Assembly (NCBI GenBank): GCA_003586115.2
Contig: QVOM02000034.1
Location: 17,839,444 to 17,903,443 of the forward strand
Direction of reading: 5' to 3'
From: Salvator merianae
Taxonomy: Eukaryota; Chordata; Lepidosauria; Squamata; Teiidae
DNA: 64,000 nucleotides
Part shown: one piece after another, positions 46,343 through 57,775 of the stretch
Layout: the number at the start of each line of letters is the position of its first letter
Position numbering within the stretch: the stretch's first letter is position 1
Program-made: the position numbers and the translations under genes
The notes under the pieces: model-generated
What the model was told of the DNA's origin: nothing
The model's database searches: none
What the model saw: the letters and a program-made list of their open reading frames with translations, nothing else

Positions 46343-47439
46343 CTGAGTCACCATACCATTTCAAGCAGTTGCTGAGATCTTTAATATTTTAAATTCTTTA
46401 CCCAAAACCCAGCTGTTTCTAGCTTTTGATGGATGGGTAATAGCAGAATGTTGCCACGCAACAACTGAAAACGCAACCCAAAGAGGCATGGAAAAGTGCC
46501 AAAAACCGATACCCTGACTCTAAAAAGCAGCTAAAATAACTTTTCAAAGGAGATGGAAGAGGAGGAAGAGGAAGGGGAGGGGGAGGGGAAGATTGCTTAC
46601 TAATGAATTATCCTGCCCCTTCCTCCATTGCAGCAATGATGAAAAATCACCGGTTTTAGTAAAAAAAACCATTCAAGTTGGTAACACTGTAGGAGTTGTA
46701 AAGATGCTAAGCATGTGCTGATTTTGGGTAAAGAACTTTCAAAAGTGGTGTAATACCAATATCAGGATATTATGTTCTCCTGGTATTTATTCCATACCCC
46801 TATTTTGCATCAGGGAATTGCAATTTGGAATACTACAAGACTGAATGAGTGGCATTCTGATCACTGCTTTGCCCTGCCCCAGAAACTGCAGTATTTCCAG
46901 GTTTGCAGACAGCTAGAAAAACAGCATTAAAGGGCAGGCAGGCACAGAGTGGGAAGGAAATTCAGCAAAAGGTAACAAGTCAAAACCTGAATTTTACAGA
47001 ATAACAGAGCTCTCCTTTAGCTATTCAGAACAGTGTTCCAAATTAGGCTACACATCTATAGCGTGCACAAATCCTCAGAATATGGTTTTTAAATGTAAAA
47101 CTAGCATTTATGATGATATCTTTATTTCTACATTGCTTCTCATAGTCTGCAGAAGACAAATTAAAAGCAATGGTAAAAAAACAAGGAAAAAAATACCTTA
47201 AGAATTCAACAGTTAAAACACATTGAAAGCTGGGTGGGTTAAGGAAACAACAACCATTCATAAACTGCCTTTCCTCCTAAGAGCCCAAAGGTAATTTTGC
47301 ACACACTGATAACCCAGACCAGCAAGCGTATTAGACAGCGGCGGTCCATGCCTTTAAGGGCGGGTGTTCACGCGAGTGCCATGGCCGTTCGCGGGGCCTC
47401 CGGGCCTCCATAGGGACACAGCAGGTCACTAGGCAGTCT
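46343..47439. other. Intergenic, with a GC-rich patch at 47330-47415
   Basis: The GC-rich patch (GCGGCGGTCCATGCC, GGGCGGGTGTTCACGCG) stops at the CR1 that follows. It may be the left part of another element. Nothing else recognised. Confidence 0.35.
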
Positions 47440-48170
47440 TCTCTTCTGCAGGCTAAACATTCCTAGATCCTTTACCTGCTCCTCATAGGACATGATTTGC
47501 TCACCATTTTGGTAGCCCTCCTCTGAACGTCCTCCAGTTTGTCAATGTCTGTTTTAAATTGGGGTGCCCAGAACTGGACTCAGTACTCCAGATGAGGCCT
47601 GACCAAGATAGAGTAAATAGGGATAAGTACTTCTCATGATCTAGACTCTATGCTCCTCTAGATCATCTCAGGATGGTGTTTGCCTTTTCTGCAGCTGTAT
47701 CACACTGTTGACTCACGTTCAATCTGTGATCTACTGGTGCACCCAGATCTTTTTTGCACGTGCCGCTGCTCAGTGAGAATCCTTCCATTCTGCATTGGAT
47801 ATTGTCATTTTTCTTACACAGATGTAAAACTTTGCAATTCTCCCTGTTAAATGTTATTCTGTTAGTTTCAGCCCGCTGTTCAAGCTTGTCCAGATCATTT
47901 TGAATCCCCTCCTCTCCTCCCTAGTGTTAGCAACCCCTCCTAGCTTTGTGTCATCTGCAGATTTGATCAGCGTCCCCTCGACTCCCTCATCCAGATCATT
48001 TATAAAAATATAAAGGGCCCAGGACAGAGCCCTTTAGCACCCCACTCGAGACATTCTTGCAATTGGCTGTGAAGCCATTTATGACCACTCTTTGAGGTCA
48101 ATTTCCACCTGTGTCGCTTTTACACGGATCCCAAATTAACCAACTTCCAGGGCCATTTCTGGTCTATCAC
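47440..48170 (-). mobile_element. CR1 LINE 3' region, second subfamily
   Basis: The plus strand shows the inverse of a CR1 ORF2 end: CTTCTGCAGGCTAAACATTC, GTAGCCCTCCTCTGAACGTC, CCAGAACTGGACTCAGTACT, CAGATGAGGCCTGACCAAGA. The 3' UTR part lies before it. Many stops. Diverged, older than the copy at 15543. Confidence 0.8.
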
Positions 48171-48578
48171 AAAAATAGTACAGATAGATACCTCACAGCT
48201 GTGGAACTTTCATAGGCTGCCATCCAGTGTCAGGTTCGGGCCACGTGCCCAACACTTTATAGCAGAACCTATGCTTCCTGCCCCATACAATGTGTTCCTT
48301 TAAGCACTGGACTCCCAGGTCCTAATCTGATTTTCTAGCCTTTGTACTACACTGGCCCTCTAGCCACTACATCATGTTGCCGTGTTCACCTAGGTTCGTA
48401 CTATCCAAGTTGCCAACAATTGATAAAATATATTACTTGTGATTCTTGCTTACCACCTCCCCACTCAGAGGTTCTAATAAACATTTTGTTTGGGTTCTAT
48501 GCAAAAAGCCAGTTTTCTTTCAAAGAACAAACTGGGTCTTCCAAAACCTTCACTGCACATCCCAGCATCAGTCCCTGA
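48171..48578. other. Short unassigned stretch
   Basis: Possibly a degraded SINE near 48210-48400 but no tRNA boxes are convincing. Confidence 0.3.
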
Positions 48579-49242
48579 GCCTTTCCATACTGCCGCACCA
48601 TGATCCAAACCAGTGGGTCTGGACTAGTATGGCCTGCTGATTCAGATCACAGCAGGTGTAGTCTGGAACAGCTCTGTCTACACAATGGCACTGATCCAAA
48701 CCAGCCCCTGCACCAACCCTGAAGCTCGCACAAGCTTTAGGGCTGGACTCCGAGGGCTCTGAAGGACTAGAAATGAAAACTCCTAGCCTCTGAGCCCCAG
48801 GGAACCCATTTCAGTAGCACGGTTTGGTGCACTGCCAAAATGAGTCCACTGGTAGTCCAGAACACAGAGGTGAGCATAAGAACATGACAATAGCTCAGCT
48901 GGATTGGGCCACAGCCCATCTAGTCCAGTATCCCATCTAACACAGTGGCCCACCAATTGCTTCTGGGCATTCTCAAGCAGAAGACAAAAGCCAACACTTC
49001 ACCTGCTCTCAACTGCCTGCAAATGGCCTTTAGAGGCATCCTGCCTGTCTCACCACCCTGGAGTCTTTTGCATGCCTCCGAGTTTCAGGGCCCACTAGTA
49101 TGCTTGTAAACCTCAATATTGAGGTCTACCGGTGACCCAGATCAAGGATCTCTTGATGTGGATCACATTCTGTTCTGAGCGGGCGGAGTGTACTAGAGGT
49201 GGTCAGGGTCTCCCATATCCTGCAGTAATGTGTGGAAGGGGG
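48579..49242. mobile_element. Family C element split by a CR1
   Basis: Left end CCTTTCCATACTGCCGC with signature AACCAGTGGGTCTGGACTAG; right end GTGTGGAAGGG. The CR1 3' end at 48876-49050 sits inside it, so the CR1 landed after the family C element. Confidence 0.65.
48876..49050 (-). mobile_element. CR1 3' end nested in family C element
   Basis: Plus strand begins GCATAAGAACATGACAATAG and carries AGCCCATCTAGTCCAGTATC and GTGGCCCACCAATTGCTTCT, the inverse of the CR1 3' UTR. Confidence 0.85.
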
Positions 49243-49347
49243 ACACTTAAGGAAGACCAACAAATGCAGAAAGCCCCCGTTGGCACCTACAGGTAGAGAA
49301 AATAGTCAGGAGGAAATAAGAAAGACCCTTCTCTACCTTGTGCAAGC

Positions 49348-49603
49348 CAGCAGTGTAGCTAAAATTTTTGCCGCCCGGGACCACGCAGCGGCAGAGAAGC
49401 GTGAACGAGGGCACCCTGCCCTGCAGCCTCCTACCCTCGCTGCCACCTTGATGACTGCTGGGCAGCTGGGCGCGGCACGGCACCCCGGGGCATGGCGCTC
49501 GCTCTCTGGCGCACCGGGCAGGCAGAGAAGGACTTGGCTGCATGGACCGCCCGGGACAATGTGCCGCCCGGGGCACCACCACCCCACACTTCCTACGCCA
49601 CTG
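49348..49603. mobile_element. GC-rich hAT non-autonomous element, 256 bp
   Basis: Ends CAGCAGTGTAGCTAAAA and, inverted, CAGTGGCGTAGGAAGTG, of the hAT CAGNGGCGTAG type. The inner arms GCCGCCCGGGACCA/GTGCCGCCCGGGGC also pair. Candidate 8-base target sites GTGCAAGC and GTGTATGC agree at six of eight positions. The frames on both strands here are products of this GC-rich repeat. Confidence 0.72.
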
Positions 49604-50149
49604 GTGTATGCAAGTTATCAGTCAGAGTAAAGAGTATCATAAACCCCATGACCTGCAGTGATAAATCTTAGCTAGTTTTGGTTTCCTCGTACCTGATGGT
49701 TTTATAAACAATGACATGCTTTTCGCATTGGGATGACATTGCTTACTCTTGTGGTGCTCTGAACCAGAAGGCCGCTGAATTTTGGAAGGTGAAGATGCTT
49801 CAGCTTTGATTAGAGACCCAGTTGTTCTCCTGTACAAAACTAACCTGACCCAAAATTCCTGCATACAGCCTCTCTGGCAAAAGGGGCTGGACTGGTGCAT
49901 TTCAAAGCACCTGGAGTACACAGAAACCCACTGCATTGAAAACCCGGTGAGAATCTTCAACTCTGCATCCTAAGTTTCCCAAGTTTAATAAAAATATCAC
50001 TGAGCTACATGACATGGGTTTCCTGGGAAAGTTCATGACAGGAACTTACAAACTTGCAGCTCCCCATAAGCTGCATGTGATGAATCTCACCAGCAGGATA
50101 CCTTTATCCAATCAGCATAAATCACTTGCTCTAAAGCCAGAACTACAAA
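49604..50149. other. Intergenic stretch
   Basis: Nothing recognised; the minus frame 49637-49960 shows no domain. Confidence 0.4.
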
Positions 50150-50345
50150 TCAACTCTATAGCTACTGCCCCAGGCTAGAACCTAGGAACCTCTGACTTCA
50201 ACTCCCCATTCTGTCATAAAAGTTCACTGGGGGATCCGGGGCCAGTCATCACCTCTTATGGTTGTTGTGCGCATAAAATGGAACGGCATGCATCTCCTCG
50301 GGCGCTAGGTCGAAAAGATGGGATATAGATGGCACAAATAAAATA
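50150..50345 (+). mobile_element. Old tRNA-derived SINE, same kind as 33228
   Basis: Has GGGGATCCGGGGCCAGTCAT, TCTTATGGTTGTTGTGCGCA, a GGGCGCTAGGTCGAAAAGAT block and the terminal GATGGGATATAGATGG before AAATAAAAT. The tRNA head is degraded. Confidence 0.55.
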
Positions 50346-50519
50346 ATAAAATATTTTTCTCAGTTCTGACCTCAGTATATAATTTCCAAGACCAGGAGTG
50401 CCTGGTGACACATGGGAGATTGGGCAAAACCATTTTCCTTCCCATGACCCCCCAGCAGGTCTGCCAGCATCAAATCTGCTGTGGAAATGAGCATGGCGCC
50501 CCCCCTTCCCTTTTCCCAC

Positions 50520-51135
50520 CCCCCACTAAGCACTTAGTGCTTCACGCAACTCCCATTAATGTCACACGCTGCTTCTGACATAAACATTATGGTCCCTGAT
50601 ATGTTGCTAAATTCTATCCATTTCCTGGAAAGTTAAAAAAAAGAAGAAAGTCAGGTGGTGTGCAATTTTCAGAGCTTTGCGCTGTTTTAATTTGAGGATT
50701 TTCGTGCTAAAGCTTATTTTTGAGTTGCCAAAGGAACACATTCTCCTCCAGTTTTAATCATTTGAGTGGGTTTATATGAGTTTTTTATCCATAGTCATTT
50801 ATTGAAATGGCTTTTTTTTTTAGTACAGGCTCAAGCTATCTCAACACAAGGAGAAAAAGAGGAACGAGCGCCTTTTCAAAACAGAGGTTCAGATTATAAA
50901 TAGTTGAAGGAGTGCAGCATGCAAAACGTGTGCAAGACAAAGATGTCTGATATTCAAGGAAATTCATAAAAGTGTGTCCAGTCCGAAATCCTGCTGTTCA
51001 GCAAACAAAAGAGAGCCTGCTCGAAGCTATCCAGCGCCACCTACTGGTCAAAAATCACAAGGACACAGGAAACATATGCTGGGTTCCAGAAGTTGTATGA
51101 GCTGAATTTCCCGTCTGCACACTTTTCACTACTAG
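50520..51135. other. Single-copy-looking stretch upstream of the CpG island
   Basis: No repeat family recognised. The sequence around 50,580-51,050 is not simple or degenerate in look. It could hold regulatory DNA; this is only an impression. Confidence 0.35.
51032..51050 (-). promoter_or_regulatory. Candidate CTCF binding motif
   Basis: The minus strand reads TGACCAGTAGGTGGCGCTG, matching the vertebrate CTCF core (CCASYAGRKGGCGCT-type) at nearly all fixed positions. It lies in non-repetitive DNA about 3.9 kb upstream of the TATA-like motif. Binding depends on the cell and is not shown by sequence. Confidence 0.55.
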
Positions 51136-51640
51136 GCTATGACTGCCTCCAGACATCACATATTTATTCTACAATTTATTGATTTACTGGTATAAAGCAC
51201 ATCCGGAATTATCACACATTGTCTAGACCAGCGTTTTAGCATTTGCTGCAGCAGTGGAATGACACTACAGCTGCGAGATTTGCTTTCAGTGTGATCTAAC
51301 CCTCTCTTTATGCTGTGCAGGTGACCAATAGTATCACGTGAAGTATGTCCAGGTAGCCACAGCTCACACTGAACTCTCACTGTGCTGCTCATGCTGTAAT
51401 CCAGACAGAGCTGCAATTACAGAACAGGATATTGCACTACAATAATCAATTGTACTGGAATAACAGTAACCCGGTAAAGTTGGTCTATATTCCGGGACTT
51501 TATTGGGAGTACCATGATCATGTCTGGCAAATCAGATACAATTACAGAATAATTACGGGGGGTTGACCCTTTCTGGATGCAACCTAGGTTGTGGTTGACA
51601 ATGAGCAGCAGTCTCTCCACTGGCACCTTGCATGTGAGTT
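51136..51640. other. Possible family D relative, unassigned
   Basis: Starts with GACTGCCTCCAGACATCA, similar to the family D end GGGTGCCTCCAGACATC, but the rest does not match by eye. No right end found. Confidence 0.35.
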
Positions 51641-51642
51641 GA

Positions 51643-52073
51643 CATGGATGCCTAGGTACTGCCTCCAGGGTGGAGAGACAGGCAATTTGCAGGAGATTGA
51701 TAGCAGGTGAACGTTTTCTCTTTTGTCTTCTGCTTGAGAATGCCCAGAAGCAATTGATGGGCCACTGTGCGAGACAACATACTGGACTAGATGGGCTGTG
51801 GCCTGATCCAGCAGGGTTCCTCTTAATTCATGAAGGAGAAATGTATCAGTGGCTACTAGAAGGGATGCCTAGGTACTGTTTCCAGGTTGGTGAGTCAGGC
51901 TGGCTTTCTCTGAAGGGAATCCATTTGCAGGGAGTCAAGAGCAGGTGAAGTTTTTGCCTTCATCTTCTGCTTGAGAATGAGCAGAAGCAACTGGTGGGCT
52001 ACTGTGTGAGTCAGGATGCTGGACTAGATGGGCCATGGCCCGATCCAGCAGAGCTCCCCTTATGTTCTTATGG
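51643..52073 (+). mobile_element. Two CR1 3' ends in tandem
   Basis: Copies at 51643-51825 and 51838-52073, both plus strand, both carrying GGATGCCTAGGTACTG and ACTGGACTAGATGGGC-type sequence. The second ends CCCTTATGTTCTTATGG; the first lacks a clear terminus (CTCTTAATTCATGAAGG). Confidence 0.85.
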
Positions 52074-54112
52074 CATGTTAATTCTTCCTAATTATTAAGG
52101 GGGGTCCTCTTTTCTGTACAATAAAAAATTTTCAGACAGACGGGAACATTCAACTTTGCAGATGTTTGTAAGAATGTATCCAAAAAGAACTCCAGCTCCA
52201 TTTGACAAGAGCACAAAACAAGATTTATTTAAATTGCAACCTTCCACAGACCTGTGAGTGGCCACAGCCCAGCGTCAGAGAAAGCAGAGGACCAGAGAAG
52301 CCATCCACAAGCAGCACCCTTGAAGAATTTTATGGCAAAACGTTGCTGTATCTTTCCCAAGAAAACTGCATGGAGGTATCCAAGCAAACTCCACAAGCTG
52401 CACAGGACCTGGTGCACCTAGTAATATTTACTCAAAGTAAGTTCTCACCATGGCACAAAGTAATTTTCCAGCATACCTGAACAGAGCTGTAACTCATCCA
52501 TAAAGCACCTGCTCTGTTTGCATCCTGAGCCAGGCAGACTGGGGACAGCCTTCGACAAGAAACCCTTGACAGACACCCAGCACAGACCAGGGAACAAGAA
52601 AGGACTTCTTTTCAAACTCGAACCCCAAGATGCACTGACTGGAAACAGCTGCAAAAGCACAAATTCAAAGACTGATTTACATAACAGAACTGAATTGCAC
52701 CCAGTATTCCTCACCACAAACCTGCTTTCCCCATTTAGCAATCTGGGATAGGGAATCATTTAAACCACCTAATGCAGAAATCCATGTGTCATTTCATTTG
52801 TTTGTATACCACTTTTCCAAACCAAAAGAATGCTCAAGGTGGTTCACAAGAAGGGAATGCATATTAGTTACAAATATGCACTATACACAAAATATCAATA
52901 ATGATAAAGCACAAGAAAAATGTTTAAATAAATATGGAAGGTGCAGAAATAGCTGTTTCTGCTCTGCAAATCCTGTGGCAGGATCAGCGGCCTCAGGTCA
53001 GAAGTCCCAGGAATGAACAGCAGCAGCATGTTAAAGGGAAACGCAAAATTCAGATGAGCACCTACAGAGAAAGCCAGGAGTGAAAGAGCAAACTGATGCC
53101 CCTCCGTGGTCAATCAGACAGATTCTTCCCTGTGCGCTGAAAGTACTTCAGGGCCCGATGGGTGGCAGGTTTTTATACCTGACTGGCCAGGAGCTGATGC
53201 AAGTCGCTGTGGTCAGGGGTTAGCCAGTTGCTAAGTCTACCAGTACTTAAGAGCAAGGATCTAGATGCACCAGCAACAGCAGAAGCCACGGTGAAAAGCA
53301 GGATTCCTCCCTGTGCGCTGAAGGTGCTTGAGCTATGTTGAGCTACTGGAAATCATCATCCCCATCTATTCTCTTCCTCAAAGGACTGCTAAGACTTTTT
53401 GCAAATGTTGAGATGCCCACCCTCTCACTCCATTCGGAAGAAGCCAGCTGGCCCTGATCTAGCCTGAAGGGACACAGGACTCCTCCATCCAAAGCTAAGC
53501 ATAGGTGGGCCTGGCCAACACCTACATGAAGGATCTTCTGGGAGCTATTTGATACTGTCCTGGATTGCAAGATAACAGAAAGACAGGCTGTTTCTGTCGT
53601 CACTGTAACACCATTTTTGTTTTGTTTTAGACAGTTGAACTTTATTTCAGCATTCATGATGGGCTCAGGTGGACTCAAGGACATCAGAAGGTAGCAATCT
53701 AGTTTAGCAGGTTCAAAAAACCATGTGAAACATACTTCTTGATCTTCCCGCAAGGAGATTCCAAATTCCCTTCAACTGCTACTATACAAAACTAAAAATG
53801 CAACATGGGACTGGTTAGAGGAGCAACTTGATATAAGTGTCCTACATCACCAAAGGTTCACAGGAACGAAGCTCTTTCAGAGGCTCTTCTCCATGGTCAT
53901 CCCTAGGAACTGCAGCGACAGACAGTTGTATAGAAATTCTCCACAAATTCGTTTTCAGAGCGTGATAAAGCAGAGGTGAGGATAGAATCTGCCCATGCTG
54001 CGATTATCACTTCTTTCTCTTTCACAACAAAGAGCGACGACCTTTTCCTAACACCCAGAACTTATATACAGGAAAGAATCCATGCTCCCACCAAGAATCC
54101 CTACGCAAACCC
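52074..54112. other. Intergenic, with a LINE-tail trace and a direct repeat
   Basis: 52785-52880 resembles a minus-strand L2 3' end (TTTGTTTGTATACCACTTTT, CTCAAGGTGGTTCACAAG). A direct pair TCCCTGTGCGCTGAA occurs at about 53129 and 53309. The 136-residue minus frame 53343-53753 has no domain I recognise. Confidence 0.4.
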
Positions 54113-54197
54113 ATTACTATTACTGTTTCTACTACTACTACTATTATTATTATTATTATTATTGCTGCTGCTGTTGCAGCTGTTGCTACAACTACTA
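54113..54197. repeat. Compound trinucleotide microsatellite
   Basis: Runs of (CTA)n, (TAT)n then (GCT)n and (TTG)n-like units. It explains the leucine string in the frame at 53976-54221. Confidence 0.88.
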
Positions 54198-54920
54198 AAA
54201 TTTAAGCTGCATCTGCACTAGTAAAAGAAGTGTCTCAAAACCAGCACAGAAGTTTTGAGCATCTGTGTACGAGTGCCTTAATCTACAGTAAAGGTCAGAA
54301 AATGCCCTTCCAAAGTGTTTCTTTTTCTAGCCTTTCGTATATATTAGAGGTGGGATGTCTGCACGGTACCACCTCTAAGCCGCATTTTGAGCAATTATTT
54401 AAATGTGTGTGGATGCAGCATTATTCATCATCACCCTTCTAAACCCCCCAAAGCGCTTTGTAACAAATCTGCCTGTTCATGCTCTTATGTTCTTATTCTT
54501 CCTGATCGTTCTGCATTTTCTCCATTTTAGGTATTCAAGGCGCGTTGCAGAATTTCTACTTTTAAAAAAGCATAAATATTACAGTAGAGACGAGCAGGAC
54601 AGATCGCTCCCACTCTGTGGGCGATCGACACGTGTTTGCTTAAGTGCAGTGTAGCGCTTCGCTTGATCCGTTCCTCGCGTTCAATAAAGGCTCCCTCGTC
54701 AGAACGGACGGAGCTCCAGCAGCCATTATAAGCGAGAATCTGCGGTCACAGCCCAGATGCACACATGCTGCTCGCTTGTCACAGGTGGCTGCGGCAGGCT
54801 AACACACTTGTTGCTTGCAGTCACACGACGTGCTCGCCTCGTCCCCTTGCGAGAAGGGACGTGCACCGCCTCCTGAATGAGCTATAGAAGGAACGAACGG
54901 CATGTGCCCATTTGGCCGCG

Positions 54921-54929
54921 TATATAATA
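54921..54929 (+). promoter_or_regulatory. TATA-like motif
   Basis: TATATAATA in the context GGCCGCGTATATAATAGG, within the CpG island and about 300 bases upstream of the chosen start codon. Would place a transcription start near 54,950. Many CpG-island promoters do not use TATA, so its role is uncertain. Confidence 0.45.
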
Positions 54930-55224
54930 GGTGCGCGTATTTACGAGTGTTGGCTTGGCAGTGCGAGCGAACGAAGCGGCGTCGGCGGTTCCCGGGCGGG
55001 CGGGCTGGCGACGGTTGCACGCAGCGTGCGCTAATGCGTTGTCGCCGCGGTATATGCGGGCAGGCGGACAGAGAGCCGTGCGCGCGTCTCTTCTTGCGTG
55101 GGTAGGGTGTGTGTCCTCCTCCTCCTCCTCGGCCTCGCCTCTCTCGCGCCGCCGGAGCCAATCCCTCAGGGCCCCAGCAGCAGGAGCGCCCGGGCATTCC
55201 CTGGGCGCTCGAGCCGTCGTTACG

Positions 55225-55464
55225 ATGACCGCGGGCTCCCCTTCGGAAGGGCTGCAGCAGCAAAGAGCGTCCCGCGGCGAGTTGAGCCTCACCGCCGGTT
55301 CCTCCTCCCGCGCTGGGGGCGCGGCGGCGCTTCCTCCTCTGCCCCGCTCAGTGTTTCTGCTGCCGCCGCCACTACTGCTGCTGCTACTGCTACGGGGCTT
55401 AGTTCCCGCCGGGCTTGTGCTTCACCTGCTGCTCCGCCCGGTTAGGAAATCCGGACTGTGGCAA
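55225..55464 (+). CDS. Putative first coding exon of an unrecognised membrane or secreted protein
   Basis: An 80-codon open frame from ATG at 55225 to a good splice donor (CAA|GTACGT at 55465). The start has A at -3. An upstream in-frame ATG at 55054 has a weak context, so I prefer 55225. The predicted product begins MTAGSPSEGLQQQRASRGEL, then a Ser/Ala/Gly-rich part. From about residue 38 there is a strongly hydrophobic stretch rich in Leu (residues about 41-70, PPPLLLLLLLRGLVPAGLVL), then basic residues (RPVRK). This would fit a signal anchor or signal peptide. The product was not recognised. The Leu run is partly encoded by CTG/CTA-type repeats, so a non-coding exon (5' UTR or lncRNA) is a real alternative. 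The frame would run to a stop at 55620 if unspliced. Confidence 0.45.
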
Positions 55465-57775
55465 GTACGTGCCTTGAATGAATCTCCGCGCGCGATCCTC
55501 TTTCCCCCGGCAGGCAGGCGTCCTTTCGGCAGTTCCCTTCGCCACCGGCCGAACTTCCAGGGCAAGTTTCAGAGGAACTTTGGACCGTTCCAAGAAACGA
55601 CCCAGCAGGCAGCGGACTGAATGCGGTCTAAGCCGCCGGTCGCCCGAGCCCCCAGTCGCCAGCAAAAGGCTTCGCGCGCCGCCAGTGCCGTCAAGCGGGG
55701 GTATGGAAAAACGCGTGGCGGGGTTAGGTTTTCATTCGCCTTGAAATCGCCTCGCCTTTTGCCGGCGCACAAGAGGGGAGGTGGTTGAAACAGGGATCTT
55801 GTGGATGCTGCGCCTTTTTCTTGCACGTTCTATAGGATTTCACGTATCCGCGGTCGTGTATGCAGATACGCTGCTGCTCTTTCTATTTTTTTTTTTTTTA
55901 AAATACCGCTTCCCATTAAAATATAATGCCGAAGCGGTGCACAAAGAATAAAACTAGCATTTTAACGCATGTTTTATAGGATTGCATTCTGTGTGCCTAG
56001 TCGTGTATGCAGATACAGCGCACCCGTTGGAAGACGGGAGCGAGGCGCTGTACTTAATTCGGTTAAAGAAGTGCGGTACTTTTTCCGACAGCGTTTACAC
56101 TGTGCCTTATTTCCACTGAGTTGCCGTGCGGAAGCCCGAGAAACGTCCAAACTTGATCATTGCTGATGTTATTTTATTTAAAAATAAATGCACTCGTAGC
56201 TCCACAATCATCCTCTTGGGTGTCCTTAACAAGTCACTCTCGAAAGGGGCTGGTGGTGCTGCTATCGCTTCTCCCCCCCCCCCCCCAAACCTGTAGGTAT
56301 TTAGCTTGGTTTCCCCCGCCCCGCCTATTTGGAAGAAAGGCTTCCTTGCTCGGAATTCGGTGGGACTCGCTTCAAAATATTTCCGCAAGGGATTTGTAGC
56401 TTCAGACTCGGACTCCGTTTTGGGCTGCTGCTTCCGTTTCCTGCCGCCTTCAAGAAGCTCCGGTTTCGTCCTTGATGCCTCCAGCATGTTGAATTCGGTT
56501 TGGCATGACGTGACGCGAGCTGGCGAGTATTTTGAAGAGATCAAGTGGCGATGCGCGCTGCTTTTGGCTGTTACTGCAGTGGGTTCTGCGCGTAGAAATC
56601 GCGAAGTTCTTTTTCTTCTTTTCCAAGACTTACAAGTTGCATAGCTGGAGAAGTCGGGGGTGTTTGGGACCTTCTAAACTTTTGCTGTGTTTGGCTGCTT
56701 GTGTCATGCAGTTTGTTCTCAGTTGCTTTAAATGTAATCAGCCCAGCGAAAAGTCGCCTGAGGTGATCTTTGAGCTAGATGGAGCACCTTGCAGTAAACC
56801 CATCCCTGCTCTGCTAAGGACAGTTTCTCTTCCTTGGAGCCCAGTGCTGCATTGAAGCTGTTGTTGTCTTTATGTGGTTTGCACATTGTCAAATGAATTT
56901 ATTTGCTGGCTGCTACCTACCCATGCTGATAGTTCATTGTAGTTTGTTTTGTTGTGGTTAGTAAAACTAGCTTTGTAAGATTTTGGTGTTTTATTATTTT
57001 TTTTAAACTGGTGGTGCTTTTTGGTTCTTTGCTCTCAGTAAGGTTTTCTGATCCAGTGAATGGGATGTTTGAGAATACATGGCAATTGTTCTTGATGTAC
57101 ATCTTAATAGCTGCTTTGAGGCTTGAGCTGTGACATATGAGAAATAGTTTAGGCTTCTTTCTCCCTTTACAATCCCATCTTCTTCCAACAAGAGCGCTGC
57201 TGCAAAAAATGGAGACTTTGCTGGAAAGAAAAATGTTAACTTTTTCCAAAAATCATTCCTGTTTACTTTGAAGTCCTTAACTTAGACTATTGATGGGTTA
57301 ATTTCCTCTTCCCGCTGCTCCTCCCCCCCTCTAGATATTTGGTATAAAAAAAATCCCACTTCCACTTAACAGCTGTATTTAAGATATGAAGCACCGTGTC
57401 TATTTTGATATGTTTATAATAGCTCAGATATGTGAATGGAAAGACCCTGTTAGGGCTTTTCTTTCGCCTTTACAATGCAAAGGAAACATTTGAGGTGACC
57501 TTGTGGTTGTGCCAGCTTTTCAGCCTGCCGAATCAGAATTTGAGAGGTCATCTTCAAAGTCTGTAGTGAGGCTTAAAAAGTATTTCTGTGAGAAATTTTG
57601 CTTTAGGTTCCATTCACACATTGAGAATGAAAAAGCACCTTTGAGGCAGTTTAGAGATAGTTGTGCACATACCTGTCTGCCCCCACCTTTTATGAAAAAT
57701 CTAGGCCAGAAAACGTTCTTTAAGTGTAAAGGGGGCTACAAGGAGATCTCCGTTGGTCTGCATTTTGTCCAGCAT
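55465..57775 (+). other. Likely 5' part of intron 1
   Basis: Starts at the donor GT at 55465. The CpG-rich part fades near 56,560. There is a 14-base C run at 56273-56286. No other exon-like structure with both splice signals was found here. Confidence 0.4.

Larger units (their letters stand above)
54640..56560. promoter_or_regulatory. CpG island
   Basis: Dense CG dinucleotides and GC-rich sequence, sharply unlike the AT-rich DNA on either side. Densest from about 54,900 to 55,700. This is the usual sign of a housekeeping-type vertebrate promoter. It covers the TATA-like motif and the first-exon candidate. A CRE-like TGACGTGACG lies near 56505. Confidence 0.85.

Noticed and set aside
49232..49630. 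132-residue plus frame and 111-residue minus frame as genes
   Set aside because: Both cross a GC-rich hAT-type element and follow its inverted repeats.
53976..54221. Leucine-rich frame as a signal peptide gene
   Set aside because: The leucines come from a trinucleotide microsatellite.
54799..55292. Minus-strand frames of 154 and 136 residues over the CpG island
   Set aside because: GC-rich DNA has few stops in any frame. The start context, donor site and TATA-like motif favour the plus strand. A divergent transcript is possible but unsupported.
55098..55445. 115-residue plus-strand frame in another phase across the first exon
   Set aside because: It is listed from a non-ATG start, and the chosen frame has an ATG in good context and ends at a strong donor.
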